Assembly (NCBI RefSeq): GCF_000002595.2
Contig: NC_057004.1
Location: 3,336,086 to 3,400,085 of the forward strand
Length of the DNA: 64,000 bases
Source: Chlamydomonas reinhardtii
Lineage: Eukaryota; Chlorophyta; Chlorophyceae; Chlamydomonadales; Chlamydomonadaceae
Direction of reading: 5' to 3'
Positions 1 through 12,743 of this stretch are shown one piece after another; the first letter of the stretch is position 1; each line of letters begins with the position of its first letter. Below the pieces are notes generated by a model, which saw only the letters and a program-made list of their open reading frames with translations, was not told where the DNA came from and ran no database searches. The position numbers and the translations under genes are program-made.

Positions 1-1358
1 TCGGGGGCGATGGGCGGCGTGGCGGGACTCGCGTTCGGCCTCTTCATGTCGTCCTTCGAGAACGCGCACGGGGTGGGTTGCCGAGGACCCAGTACAGCCA
101 AGCTAAGGAGATGGGGAGGGTGGCAGTGAACACGACGCGGTGATACGGCGCCCCGTGCGGGGTGGTCGCGTGCGGGTCGGCTGCGTGCGGGGCGACTGCG
201 TGTGTGAGCGTGTGCTTGCCGGCCCGGGGCCGCAGCTCCTCTGGTGCCCCCCCCCCCCCCGCGCGATGCTGCCCCGACCGGGCCCCGCAAACCCCGCAAC
301 TCACAGCCTCATCGCCTCTGCCTGCCTTAGCCGCCTCAGCTGCCTCACCTGCCGCTGCTGCCTGTCCTTGCCGCACCCACGCGCCGACCCACATCAACCA
401 CACCGGCTGTCCCCACGTGTCGACACGCACACGCACACACATGTGATACATTACACAGGGCATGGACTCGATACCCGACGGGACGGCCCAGCGGTCCACG
501 CGTGCCGTGCTCAAAGAGATGTTCACAAACATGAGGACCAAGAGTGTGTGAGTACGGGATGTGTGTGTCTGCGTCTGTGTGAGTCCGTGACGGCAGGGGC
601 TATGGCGGCGGCGGCCCACGGCGCCGGTGGCAGTGGTAGCCACCGCACGTGCACGGCCGGGAAGGCTAATGCTCAGTATGCATGGCAGTCGGGAGCATTG
701 CTCCGACCGCGGCCCTGTTGCTGCTCCCGGCCCATCCGCCCCGCTCCTGCCCACGCACTCGAACACACACGCAGGTCCTACGCCAAGGGCTTTGCGGTGA
801 TGGGCGCACTGTTCTCCTTCAACGAGTGTGTGGTGGAGAAGTGGCGCGCCAAGCACGACGCCGCCAACCCCGTCATTGCGGGCTGCGTCACGGGGGCCAT
901 GATGGCGCACAGTGGTGCGTGGAGGGGCTGGCGGGGGGCGGGGTGGGGTGGGGTTGGAGTGGGGTGGGGCGGGTTGGGGGCTAGGAGAGGGCTGAGGGGC
1001 CGCGGCCTTGGCCCGGGGCGGAAGGAGGTGTGGCGTGGCTGTTGGGAAGCCCGCAAGTGCGCCAGAGCGGCGTGTTGGCATGCCAGCCCGTGCTGTGCCA
1101 TGTGATTGGCGCAGCACAGGTTCACCACACATGTGTATTTGTGCGACACCCCCGCCTTCGACTCTTCCACTACTGGCTTCATCATCACCCCCACCCCCAC
1201 CCGGTCATGAACTCCACGCGCACACGCACTCACCGTGACGGCTCTCTACCGCCTCGTGTCTTTCTGACGCAGGTGGTCCGCAGGCGATGTGCTTCGGCTG
1301 CGCCTCCTTCGGCGCCTTCAGCTACGTCATCGAGAAGTACCTGAACTCAGACCACTGA
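1..1358 (+). CDS. TIM22: TIM22-type mitochondrial inner-membrane translocase subunit, 5' end missing
   Basis: Pore-forming subunit of the carrier translocase, which inserts multi-spanning proteins into the mitochondrial inner membrane. Four exons are visible: 1-72, 459-547, 775-914 and 1273-1358, all joined in phase, giving the last 128 residues; the start lies left of the window. The Tim17/Tim22/Tim23 fold shows as Gly/Ala-rich helices. The first piece reads GAMGGVAGLAFGLFMSSFE, the next carries a charged loop (AVLKEMFTNMRTKS), then SYAKGFAVMGALFSFNE, and the C-terminus is GCASFGAFSYVIEKYLNSDH. The order and the conserved SYAKGFA and YVIEKYL stretches fit Tim22 better than Tim17 or Tim23. 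It converges on the importin-family gene to the right. Family assignment is strong; the gene name is by homology from memory. Confidence 0.85.
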
Positions 1359-2110
1359 GCGTGGCGCACAGCTGCGCGCCGGAAGCAGTGCGGCACAGAT
1401 GCACGTGCAGCAACAGGAAGTGGCGGGGTGGTGCGCTAGCAGGTGTTGCACCCAACAGACAGCAGCAGCCGGCGCAGCAGCTGGCACAGCAGCCGGCGCA
1501 GCAGCGAGCGGCCGGAGGAGTGGCAGCGAGCAGCGGGAGCTGCCGTGGCAGCAGGCATGGAGTGGGTCGTGTGGAGAAAGAGAGGGCCAGCAGTGGCACC
1601 GCATGCGGAGAGGGTGTTACGGCGGAGCACGCTGCGCGGGAGCTTGGGGACATGCCCATCAGCCCGTCAGCCCAAATGCCGCCATGCCATCGAACAACGG
1701 CATCATCGCGGTAGCCGGGTTGCGTTGCGCGGTGGGAGGCTGTGGGCGGCCCCGGGGAAGGGCGTGTCAGTCGGTGCAGGACACCGGGGCGTGTCGCGTG
1801 CCGCCAGGCTGCTCAGTCGGCTCAGTATGTGGGTGGGAGGCTGCTCTGTCGGGTCTGCTTGTGTGTGGGTGGGGGGCTGCTCTGCCGGCTCTGTGTGTGT
1901 GTGGGTGGGCGGCACGCGGTGCCGCTTTGGTTCTGTGTGCACCCGTTCCCCTTCTGTGAGCTGGTGATGTGTGGATGCACTAGCCGTGAGCTGGGAGTGG
2001 ACTGGCTGTGCCCCGCAAGGGCGGGTGGGATGGAACAGCGTGCGCCTGGGTGGGTTACTGGAGCTATGGGTGGTCCCTTGTCAGACTGTCTCTGCGTGTA
2101 ACCTGGCGAA
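1359..2110 (+). other. TIM22 3' untranslated region with short tandem repeat and TGTAA signal
   Basis: No coding exon is evident here. About 1830-1915 holds three imperfect copies of a roughly 40-base GT/GC-rich unit containing GGCTGCTCTG. A TGTAA at 2097-2101 is the best poly(A) signal for the upstream gene. From 2110 to about 2500 I see nothing recognisable; it separates the two convergent transcripts. Confidence 0.5.
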
Positions 2111-2501
2111 GAGGCGAAGACTCGCGTCGCCTTCAGGCTGGGCCGGCTGGCGGACAGGCGCGAGCCGGATGGGGTAGCAGGCACGCCTAAGATACGGTAC
2201 TTGCGCCGGAGGGGGCGCAGCCGCGTGCGCAGCATGCATTCCTTTCACGTCAGCGATCGACGATGCTCTTGCGACACTGCCACGAGCCGCTGCATATGCA
2301 TGAGCAGGTTGCCAGCTGTGGGAAGCTCTACAGAGGTCACCAAGTTTACGACCGGGCTATGCAGCCCACCCTGTGAGCCAGAGCGGCAGAGCCTAGACTC
2401 AGCCCCAACCACCACTTCCAGCACTTGAGGCGCAGGGGCACACTGGCAGCAGGTCACGGCGTCACGCTGGCACACACAGAGGCATTAGCAACAAAGCGAA
2501 G

Positions 2502-2506
2502 TTACA
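2502..2506 (-). other. TGTAA poly(A) signal of the importin-family gene
   Basis: TGTAA read on the minus strand, about 370 bases past the stop codon at 2874. It is the first such motif downstream of the stop. Confidence 0.45.
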
Positions 2507-2873
2507 ATGCGCGCAACCAAACCGTTCACCGCAGTTAATGCTAATTAGCGCCAGGGCAGTTATGCATCGCGCTCGCTCTCCGGTCGCCTGCTCCGGTCTG
2601 TCACGCCGCACATGACGCACCACTCCAGCCACACAGCCATGGATTGACACGCCTTCCTTCCCCCTCTGCCTGCCCTCCCCCGCCACTCAGAATATAAAAG
2701 TATGGGGCCGCAATGCAACTTGCTGCTTGATCATGATGTCCGTAATTGACCGAGCGTTGCGATCTCGCAACTGTCCTTGTCCTGCTGCTCACGTGCCTGC
2801 ACATGTAGCACGCGTCCCGCTCCTAGATACAGCATTGCTCACACAGCCACGAGGTCAGCCCCTGGCCCCGGAC

Positions 2874-5800
2874 TCAGCCCCTCAGCCGCCGCTCGGCAAA
2901 GTCCCGGAGCACGCGCTTCAGCCTCCGCGACAACAGCCGCGCCGCCGCGCCGCCCTCACCCGCGCCCACTGCTGCTACTGCTGCTACTGCTACGCCTGGC
3001 GCAGCCCCGGCAGTGGCTGTAGCAGCAGCAGCGGCTGCTGCTGTTGCGGCGGCGGCGGCGGTGCGCGCGCCCAGGTCCACCAACAGCGGCGACAAGGCCG
3101 TGCACAGCACGACGGCTGCAGCAGCGGGAGTGACGGGACGCAGGACACATGCAGGGGGGTGGGAGATGGAGGCGAGGGCAAGAGCAGTGGGGGGTCAGCC
3201 CGGAAGACACGCCTGAAGCCCATGTCAGTAATCGGCGAACAGCACACACTACAGTTCGTACGGTCAGCATGGCACGACCACGCTGCCAACAGCCTGCTGC
3301 CCTCATGGTCCCGCGCCTCTGCCCCACGTCTGACTCGCCCACACCCAACCACCCGTGGCCGCCCAACTGCTCCACGACCCCCACGGCCCACTCACCCTCC
3401 TGCTGCTGCAGGCCCAGCTGCGCCGCCGCCGCTGCCAGCCACGTCGACAGCAGCGCCCCCACCGCCTGCTGCTGCTGCTGCTGCTGCTGGTTGTGCTGGT
3501 GGCTGTGGGCGCCGCTGCCCGCTGCTACAGCCGTTGCAGCCCACTGCTGCTGCTGCTGTTCGAGGCTGTAACAGCAGCACGTGGCGGCGGCCAGCCAGGC
3601 GAGGCCGTTGCACACGCGCTGCAGGCGCGGCAGGGGTGAGGACGCCAGCAGCGCGGCTGCACACGGGGAAAGCAGGATGGGGCCGTGGAGGGGCGGTTGG
3701 AGGAGGCAGTCAAGAAGGGCTGAAGGGGGAAGGAGGAACAAACGGGGTGTATTGGGTCACATGCAGTAGGGGCTACCCCACAAACGCTTCCTTCTCAAGT
3801 CGCCATTGCACTCACGACTCACCCAGCAGCCCGCCAGCCACCACCGCCCCCTGCTGCAGCACCACACCGCACAGGTGCCGCTGACCCGGCTGTAGCTGCT
3901 GCTGCAGTAGCTGCTGCTGCTGCTGCTGCGGCGGCGGCAGTGCGCACGCCGTCTCCAGCACCGCGCACGTGCAGCCCAGCGCCGCCGCCGCCACCGCCTT
4001 GTGCTCGCAGCCGCTGCAGGCCGCCGCCAGCCGCAGCGCCGCCGCCGCCACCGCCGCCGCGTCAGGCTCGGGGAACAGCTGCACGCTGATGCTGCCGCCG
4101 CCGCCGCCGCCACCACCCCCGTAAGCAACTGCGCCGCCGCCCCCGCCGCGGCCTCCTGCGGAGCCGCCCACATCCGCGCCCGTGCACCAGCCCTGGTAAA
4201 GCCGGTGTACGGTCAAATCGGAGTCGGCCGCCGGTCCCCCACCGCCTCCGCCGCCGCCACTGCTGGCGGCGGCACTGGCGGCGCCGCCGCTCACTCGTAG
4301 GCTGAGGCTGAGGGCGCCGCTGGCGAGGCCGTAGCGCGCGGCGGCCGTGGCCAGTCGCAGCAGGCACTCGGCTGTGTCTGGGTCGCGGTCGGCGGAGCGC
4401 CACTCAGCCGCCAGCGCCGCCGCCACGCCCACGCCCGTGCCTGCGCCCGCGCCCACGCCGCCGGCATCACAGCCCGCCATGGCACCGCCGCCGCCCATGG
4501 GACTCCTGCCGGTGCCGGCGCCGGCGCCGGCGCCACCGTGCGTCACGCCGCTGCCGCAGCCGCTGCCGCCCATGCTGGTTCTGGCGCCTCCCTGCGGCTG
4601 CTCCCGGTGGTGCTGTGGGTGCTGCGGGTGTTGCAGGTGGTGCTCGTGCTGCTGCAGGTCCATTGCGGCCAGGAGCGGCAAGCCCACGCCGTCGCACAGC
4701 AGCCACCGCACCAGCCGCATCACCGCGGCGGCGGCGTTCAGCCGCGCCCGGCCGGCAGCGCCGCCCTCGCCGCTGCTACTGCCGCCGCCGCCGCTGCTGC
4801 TGCTGCCGCCGCTGCTACAGCCGCCGTTCTGCGATGGCACGGCCGCGGCCTCCAGCAGCGCCGCCAGCGGCTCGTGCACGCATCGCGCCCCGGGCCGGCC
4901 CACAGCCGCGGCCAGCGCCACCAGCACGCTGCTCACGAAGGCCTCCGTCCCGGCACAGCCGGGCCCGTGGTGCGGCTGCTGGTGCAAGTTCTGGTAGTGC
5001 TGGTGATGTTGCTGCTGTTGCATGTGCTGCTGCTGCAGCTGCTGCTGCAGCAGGCGAGCGCCGCCGCCGTGCCCCGCGCCTGCTGTGTCTGTGAGCTGCA
5101 GCAGCAGCGGCGTGAGGCAGCGGCACAGCGGCGCCAGGAAGGGCCCCGCCGCGCCGCCGCGCACCAACAGCGCCTGCAGGTGCGGCCACCCCGCCGACAC
5201 GAACACACCGCCCACCGCATTGCTCCACGCCAGCGCCGCCGCCTCCCGCAGCCCCGGCGACGGGTGCTGGCCCGCAGTTAGGCTGCTGCCACTGCCGCTG
5301 CTACAGCTAAACGGCGCGTGATACGAGGCTGTAGCATCCACGGCGGCGGCGGCCGCGGCGGCGCTGCTGTTGCCGAGCGGCTGTAGCGCAATCTCGAAGA
5401 GCCGCAGGTGGCGGCTGAGTGCGGCGTTGTAGACGGGCCCCAAGCGAGTCCAGGCGGTACCGCCGCCGCCGCCGCCGCCGCCAGGCGCCGCCACGGCTCC
5501 AGTGCTGCTGGCTGCGACTGCGGCGGCTGCTCGCGACATGCAGTGCAGTGCGGGGCCAAGCAGGCGCTGCAGCAGCACGGATGGCCTGAGGCACGAAAGC
5601 AGGTGAGTGTGGTGGGGAGCTGTGTAAGCCGCTAAGGGTGTGTAGGGACTAGCCCGGCAACGGCGTCAGCAAGCCAGGACAGGACGTTCGCGCACGAGCC
5701 AACCGCACACCCACAGTCACACACAGCCCAGCACCCTTGCGCAACCCGCACCGTTCCAAGAGCTGCTCGGCCGCCGCCAGCACCCCGCCGCCGCCACCAC

Positions 5801-8800
5801 CGCCGCTGCCAGCCGCAGCGGCCGCCGCCGCCGCCGTCTCCAGCGTCAACGTCACGTCCACGTGCCGCACCGCCGCCACCGCCGCCGCCGCCAAATCCCT
5901 GAGTGCGCCGCTACTGAGCTGCAGCCGCCCGCCGACACCGCCGCCGCCGCCGCCGCCGCCACCTGCAAGGCCATTGCTACTGCCATTGCCGCCACCGCCG
6001 CCGCCGCCGCCGCCGCCGTGTGCCGCATCCACAATTCGCTCCGCCAGCGGCGCCGGCAGGTCCAGGCCTAGGCCGCCCGCCGCCGCCACCAGCGCCCGCA
6101 GCGCCGCCGCCGAGGCCGCCACCGCCGGCTCGTAGTGCAGGCCTGCCGGTGTGTGCGCACGTGACATAGAGAGGGACCGGTCAGCGGCTTGGTGACTGAG
6201 GGAACCGGCAAAGTAAGCCCCAACCACCTTAGGTGCAAAACACCATCCGGCATTGCCACGCTGCCACACCTGCCTCAGCGAGCATCTGCCAGGTGCGGTC
6301 ACCTCCAGATGACCCCGCATTGCATTGGGTTCGGTTTAATTTGGGCTGGAAACTACAACCCCACCCAGCCGCCGACCCACCTTCCAGCGCGCACTCGACC
6401 AGCAGGCTCAACGCCGAGCTCGCCGCCGCCTGCGCCGCCACCTGCTGCTGCGGCTGTAGCAGCTGCTGCTGCCGCGCCGCCGCCTGCAGCCCCACGCTCT
6501 GCAGCGCGGCGCTACAGCCGCCGACCACCGCCCGGCTGTAGCTCAGGTACAGCTGCGGCAGCTGCCAGCGCGGCGGCACGTAGCGACCCGGGCCAGCAGC
6601 CAAGCCGCCGCCGCCACCGCCGCCGCCGCCACCTGCGGCGTACTCCGCCTGCGCGTCCATTGCGCCAGCGCCGGGCCCGGGCGGCGGCGGCGGTGCCGCT
6701 GCCGCGCATGGCACGCCGGGGCTCAGGCCGCGCTTGCGGCTGTTGCCGCCAGCAGCAGCGCCAGCCGGGGAACGCAGCCGCCGGCTCTCGGCGGCGGCGG
6801 CGGCGGCGGTGCACAGGAAATGGGCGCTTCGCGTCAGGACCGCCGCCGCTGCCGCCGCCGCGTGCGCCAGTTCCTGGGAGCCTGCACCTGCGGCTGTGGC
6901 AGTGCAGCCGCCTGCGCAGCCGTAGGGCACAGTCACAGGCAGCGGCGGAGGCAGTCGCCCCACCGCCGCCGCCGCCTCCAGCGCCGCCGTCAGCGCCGCC
7001 GCCGCCGACACGACCGACTGCGGCGCCTCCTGCCCTTCCCCTCCCGCCCCGCCTCCACCTCCACCTCCACCGCCGCCGCCGCCTCCCGCCGCTTGCCCAG
7101 GCCCTGTCGGCGGCAGCAGCGCCGCCGCCAGCTCCAACTGCCGCGCCTGGCCCACCACACCCGCACACGCCTGCAGGCACGCACTCAGGGCGTCCAGGCT
7201 GTCTGGCGGCAGCCGCAGCAGCCCGCCAGGCTCCGCCGCCACCACCGCGCCGGCCGCCGCCACGTAACCGCCGCCGTCGTTGTCGCTGTCGCCGCCGCCG
7301 TCAGCACCGGCACCGCCAAAGGCGGCGCCGTAGCCCGGCGGCCCCTCGGCGCTCCACGTCACACAGCACGACAGTACGGCACGCAGCAGCCCGTCGTACA
7401 GCTGTACGAGTGGCGGCGGCAGCCCCGGCCGCGCCGCCAGCGTCAGACCGCCCGCCACCACGTGCTCCGCCGCCGCCAGGCCGCCGCTGCCGTCGTGCTC
7501 CTCTCCAGCTCCGCCCTCGCCGCCGCGAACCGCCGCCGCCGCCGCCGGCGCCGCCCCGGCGCCGCCCATGACCTCCTCGTCCGCCGCCGCCATCTCCACA
7601 CTGCGCCGCCCCGTGGCGGCCGGCCTGCCGGCCGCCGCAGCCCTGGCGGCGCCTGCCGCGCCGCCGCCCGACGGCGCCGCCGCCGCCGCCGCCGCCCCCG
7701 GCTCCACCCCCTCGGCGCCGATGCACGCCAGCGCCAGGTCCGCCAAGCCCTGCAGCGCCGACCAGCCCACGGGGTAGCCGCTCAAGGTCAGCGGCACCAG
7801 TGGACCCAGCCGCGCAAGTGCGCCCGCCAGCGCCGCCCCCTCCGCCGCCAGCGCCGGGTCAATGGCCGCGACGGCAGCGCCGCCAGCGGCCGGCGGCGCC
7901 GGACCGCTGGGCGCCGAAGAGCCGCAGTCGCTTTCGCCGCGGCCGCCCAGCGCGCTGCTGCCGCCTCCATCACTGGCATGCCCGCCATTGCTACTGCCAC
8001 GCCCGACTACAGTGCTTGCGCCGCCGCCGCCGCTGTTGCTACAATTGCCGCCGCCACTGCCGCCGCCGCAGGCCATGGCGGCGGCGGTGATGTCGCCCAT
8101 GCGCGCCGCCGCGTACGACGCCACCAGCTGCACCACATCCTGAACAAGCTCCGGGTCCGCGTCCTCGCCCTCGACCACCAGCGCCTCGGCGGCGGCGGCG
8201 GCGCCAAACGCGTCCACCATCCCGCCGCCACCGCCGCCGCCACCGCCACATCGGTCTGCCGCCATGCCCCCAGCGGCTCCGCCCCCTCCACCTCCTCCGC
8301 CTCCTCCACGCTGCAGGCGCGGGCTGCTGCCCAGGCGGCGCAGGGCGGCGGCGTGCGGCGTGGCGGCCCCCGCTGCCGCCGCCGCCGCCGCCGCCAGCTG
8401 CATCATGGGGCCGTGCAGCTCGCGCAGCAGGCCGTCGGGGCCGTACTCCACCACGTCGCCCAGCGCCTCACACGCCTCGCGCCGCAGCGTCTCCTGCGCA
8501 CACATACACACAGGAACCCGCAGCCACACAGTCACACACAGTGCTACAGCGCCTTTTCCCCTTGTGCTTTCCGAACACAGTGCCGCAGTCCTGCGTGTTC
8601 TGCTCCCGTGCTCACCCCTGCACCCCCCGCACGCCCCGCGCCCACCTCGCAGCCCTCCGCTGGGTGCACCAGCCTCAGCAGCAGCCCCAGCAGCACCCGC
8701 ACCGCGCCGCCCGGGCAGGCCGCCGCGTACAGGCAGCCCAGGCGGCACCAGGCGCCGCAGCAGCGCACCAGCCCCCGCAGCAGGTCGGGCGACAGCAGCG

Positions 8801-9858
8801 CCGCCGCGCCCCAGTCCGACACGCCGCCGCCGCCACCGGCTCCTCCTCCTCCCGCCTCCGTCCCTCCAGCCGCTCCTGCCGCTCCTCCTCCTAGATGCTG
8901 CTGTTGCTGCTGCTGCTGTTGTTGCTGCTGCTGCTGTTGTTGCTGTTGCTGATGCTGCTGCACCTGCACCTGGGCCGCCAGTGCCGCCAGCCACTCGAAC
9001 ACGGGCCGCCCCAGCTCCTCGCGCAGCACGTGCTGAGCCGCCGCGCTGCCCTCCACCTCGCCGCCTGCAGCACAGGCCGGTCGTGTGGTAGGATCGGCAC
9101 CGTCAGCAGCTCGGCAGGGACATGCGGCCGAGCTGCCAGCATCCCGCCCATGGCGGCTGCGGGACAGGCCGCCCAAGGATGCGGCATACTACTAGCCCCC
9201 GCCCCGCTCTGCCAGAGGCCTCAGGTTGGACTACCTGCTATACGTGCTACCTACTGCACCTCTGCCCGAACCAAGGCCTAACCTATTGCGGCACGCATCC
9301 TGCCCCGGGCCCCACGGCCCCAGCACTCCCAGCACTCCCAGCACGCCGCTCACCCGCGCGCGCCTGCAGCGCCTCGCCCTCCTCCGCCACCGCCAGAAGC
9401 AGCTGCACCGCGAAGCCGGGCGGCAGCCGTTGCACCACCGCCGGCAGCGCCGCCGGTAGCTGCGCGTAGCTGCGCACGCTCAGCGCCGCCAGCGCGGCCG
9501 TCAGCAGCTTGGCGATGTGGCCGGGCGGCCGGCCCTGCGGCGCCGCGGCCGCGCCCATGCGCGCCAGCGCGGCCAGCAGGCCGTTCTGCCGAGCCGCGAG
9601 GAACTGATCATGCGCGGCGGCAGCCACGGGGTCGGTGGCGCTGACGGGAGGGCACCGCCGAGCGAGGGCGTGGAGGGTCTGCGCGGTGAAGAGCAGGAGC
9701 GTGAAAGGCGTGCCGACCTGGCCCTCCGCGCCCGCGGCGATGGTTAGGCAGGTCTCCCAGGCATCCGGCCGCGCCCGGAACTGAACAAGCTGCTCCTCAG
9801 CATGTCGGGAGGGCAGGGCTGCAACCAGGCTGTAAAGGAGTTCCGCTGACCCGCTCAT
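2874..9858 (-). CDS. Importin-beta superfamily nuclear transport receptor, transportin-SR/importin-13-like
   Basis: Likely a karyopherin carrying cargo across the nuclear pore. Exons: 9858-9354, 9156-9101, 9056-8646, 8493-6381, 6142-5752, 5585-3823, 3656-3396, 3115-2874, about 1,913 residues. The N-terminus has the family pattern of a first HEAT repeat (AEEQLVQFRARPDAWETC) followed by TLLLFTAQTLHALARR, as in TNPO3/IPO13. Later segments such as LRGLVRCCGAWCRLG and the C-terminal LKRVLRDFAERRLRG also resemble transportin-SR. The length is about twice the usual 920-960 residues because Gly, Ala, Ser and Gln runs interrupt the helices. The start is the first ATG, at 9858. The join near 9057-9100 needs a 44-base intron with weak sites to hold frame, so it may instead mark a sequence error. 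A different importin subfamily is possible. Confidence 0.65.
6143..6380 (-). repeat. Intron with dispersed family D copy
   Basis: Intron of the importin-family gene. Positions 6319-6362 hold a low-GC block containing TTGGGTTCGGTTTAATTTGG. Close relatives occur at 21371-21412 and, more weakly, at 14515-14545, both in introns of other genes. Confidence 0.5.
8894..8965 (-). repeat. CAG/CAA run coding polyglutamine
   Basis: Coding microsatellite in the importin-family gene giving more than 15 Gln residues, broken by a few His. Shorter Gln runs of the same protein lie near 3465-3490, 3545-3560, 3895-3930 and 5010-5050. Confidence 0.75.
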
Positions 9859-10088
9859 CTCTTCACCCTTTCGACCTGCTGAGGTTTCCACGCGACGACA
9901 AGGTCAAATATCCCTTCATACTGGCTAAATATTTAGTTTTATCACGATAAGTTGTCACAGCCCTAGTTTTGGACTCGTTTCGTGCAGATTGCGGCAACAT
10001 GCGCCAATCGCGGCTGTCTCATAACTCATAAGTCGTTGACTTGTATAAATGTTGTGTTAGATGCCGTCGTGCTCGTCAAGCCTTAAGC
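9859..10088. promoter_or_regulatory. Short shared promoter between divergent genes
   Basis: Only 230 bases separate the start codons of the importin-family gene (-) and the tRNA methyltransferase gene (+). The stretch is AT-rich compared with its surroundings. It carries a TATA-like TATAAATG at about 10043 on the plus strand, about 45 bases before the ATG. For the minus strand the only AT-rich candidate is around 9925-9935. Confidence 0.5.
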
Positions 10089-11295
10089 ATGCTGTTAAGA
10101 CGTTGTGTAGCGCCCGCGCCGAGTTCTACCCGCCACCAGCACACCGTTGTTCTGACGCCATCAATGGCGCTTGTGGGAAACAAAAGGAAATTGGAGACTG
10201 TAGTACAAGCATCTGCTCCGGCGGCTGAACCGGCGGTCATGAACGGCCACGCAGCCGAGGCATGCGCGGAGACTCCTGCCTTCACCACGCCCGTTAGCAT
10301 CACGGCCATCGATGCGGAGGATTACGATGGCCAGCTGGATAGGAAACTGACAAAATTGAAACAGCTGTTCCAGGAATTCGACCCGCCCCAGCTGGAGGTC
10401 TTCACGAGCCCGCCAACGTGAGGCGCCGGGCTGGCGGGCGAAGAGGCACGCATTCGGCCCGGGGGGCTGCAAACCCGCACGCAGCCGTAAACCCCATCCC
10501 TGCCGAGCGCATGCTAGCCACGGACTTCACCGCGGTTGGGGTGATGTGGGTCTCGGCAGCAACCTACGGTCCGCCCGGGCCAGCCGTGACTCCCGGTGCA
10601 ATGCCCGCCGCCGCGACCTCGCGCCCCTCCCAAAATCCCCACATACACCACACGCATCCATTCACCCACCACCATCACAGCACTCAGCCCATCAAACATG
10701 CGATTTATCCACTCCGGCTTTCATATGCCCAAACTCCCTCTTTCTCCCCGTGCGCCCGCCTCCCCGCTCTTCAGCCACTACCGCATGCGCTCTGAGTTCA
10801 CAGTGGAGCAGCGCGACGGCCCCCTGCATTTCGTCATGTTCGACAAGTCGCCGGCGGAGGAGACGGCGGCAGAGGCGGGGCAGGAGGCGGCGGCTGCGCT
10901 GGAGCAGGAGCAGGGAGAGGGCAAGGAGCTGGAGCAGGAAGAGGGGGAGGGGGAGCCGGAGCGCGCGGCGGAGCAGCAGGCGGAGGCGCAGGCCGACGCC
11001 AGCACCTCGGCAGCGGCCGCTGCGGAGGCACCAGCGGCGGCAGCGGTGGCGGCGGCTGACGGCAAGAAGGGCAAGGGCAAGAAGGGCAAGGGCAAGAAGG
11101 GCGGCAAGCCCAAGGGCCCGCGGCGCGTGCGCGTGGACACATTCCCCGTGGCCACAAAGCAGGTCAGCTGCGGCGGGGAGGGGGGCGGGAGTGCCGTGTG
11201 CGCAAACGGAACGCCCGGATGATGTGCATGTGCCTCGCTGAGTGACCAGCTGTCCTGACACGACATTACGTTGATGCACCAAACCTGTGTGGCGC

Positions 11296-11377
<82 letters not shown>

Positions 11378-12651
11378 TGCATGCACGATCTTGCGTTCTC
11401 TCGTGTTTTCAAACACACACGCGCATATCTCAGGTGAATGAGCTGATGGCGGTGGTGCGGGAGGAGGCGGACAAGACGCCGGAGCTGCGGCAGCGGCTGT
11501 TCCAGGTGGGTGCGGGCGGGTGACGGTGGAGGCGCGGGCGGTGGTGGTGGGAGCTGAGGCTGTAGAAGGTGGCGAGAACCGGTTTGGAGGCAGCAAGCGG
11601 TGGCGGCTGAGCCGCAGCACGGCGGGACGGGCGGGACGCAATCAGGCTGCGGCTCTTGAGCCGATGCACCTCAGCTCAACTCAGTGTTTGCCTGAGTACC
11701 TCAGCAATGCCCCCGCCACCACATCCCACCTCGCGGCCCCCGCCCCCGCTGCCTCCTGCCTGCTGCCCGCCAGGTCAACTTCCACACCACGCTGGCAGGT
11801 GACGCCATGGTCACACTGCTCTACCACCGCAAGCTGGGGCCGGAGTGGCAGGTGGGCATTGGGGCGCCGGGGCGCCGGGGCGGAGTGGCAGGTGGGCATT
11901 GGGGCGCCGGGGCGCCGGGGCGGAGTGGCAGGTGGGCATTGGGGCGCCGGGGCGCCGGGGCGGAGTGGCAGGTGGGCATTGGGGCGTCGGTGCGCCGGGG
12001 CGGAGTGGCAGGTGGTGGTGGGGGGGCGCTGGGGCGCTGGGGTAATGGGGCACTAGGCCGGAGTGGCAGGTGGGCGCCGGTGCGCTGGGGTGCTGGTCCG
12101 AAGTTGGGCGGGGTGGGGCGGAGCAGAGCCAATCAAGGACAAGATTGACGCGTGTGAAGGGGTGAAGCCGGTGCGAGGAAGTGCCGCGCCAGTCCCATCC
12201 ACAACCCGCCTGTTGCTGCTGCTGTGCCTTACGTACTGTACTGCACACCCGCTGCTCGCCTGGCGGCCGCAGGCGGCGGCGGAGCGCCTGCGTGACGCAC
12301 TGGCGGCCACGCCCACCGCGGCCGCCGCCGGGGTGCGGCCGCACGTGATCGGCCGCAGCCGCAAACAGAAGATCGCGCTGGACGCGGACTTCGTGCTGGA
12401 GCGGTTGACGGTTGGCGGCCGCACGTTCGTGCAAAAGCAGGTGGAGGGCTCGTTCAGCCAGCCCAACGGCCACGTGTGCCAGCACATGCTGACATGGGCG
12501 CAGGACGTGACGAAGCCGGCGGCTGCTTCTGAGGGGTCGGCGGCGGCGGCGGCTGAGGGGTCGGTGGCGGCTGAGGAGGGCAAGGAGGCGGCGGCTGCAG
12601 CTGCTGGTGGTGGTGTGGGGCCGGAGGACGACCTGCTGGAACTGTACTGCG

Positions 12652-12688
<37 letters not shown>

Positions 12689-12704
12689 TGTGTGTGTGTG
12701 TGTG

Positions 12705-12743
<39 letters not shown>

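Noticed and set aside
2727-8952. Very long open frames on the plus strand opposite the importin gene (for example 6820-8952, 710 codons, and 2727-3884)
   Set aside because: They are Arg/Pro/Ala-rich mirror images of GC-rich coding DNA, with no domain pattern. The minus-strand exons carry HEAT-like helices and consistent splice phases.
11841-12070. Regularly spaced 40-base repeats as a CRISPR array
   Set aside because: The repeats are contiguous without unique spacers, lie in a eukaryotic intron and duplicate a splice site.
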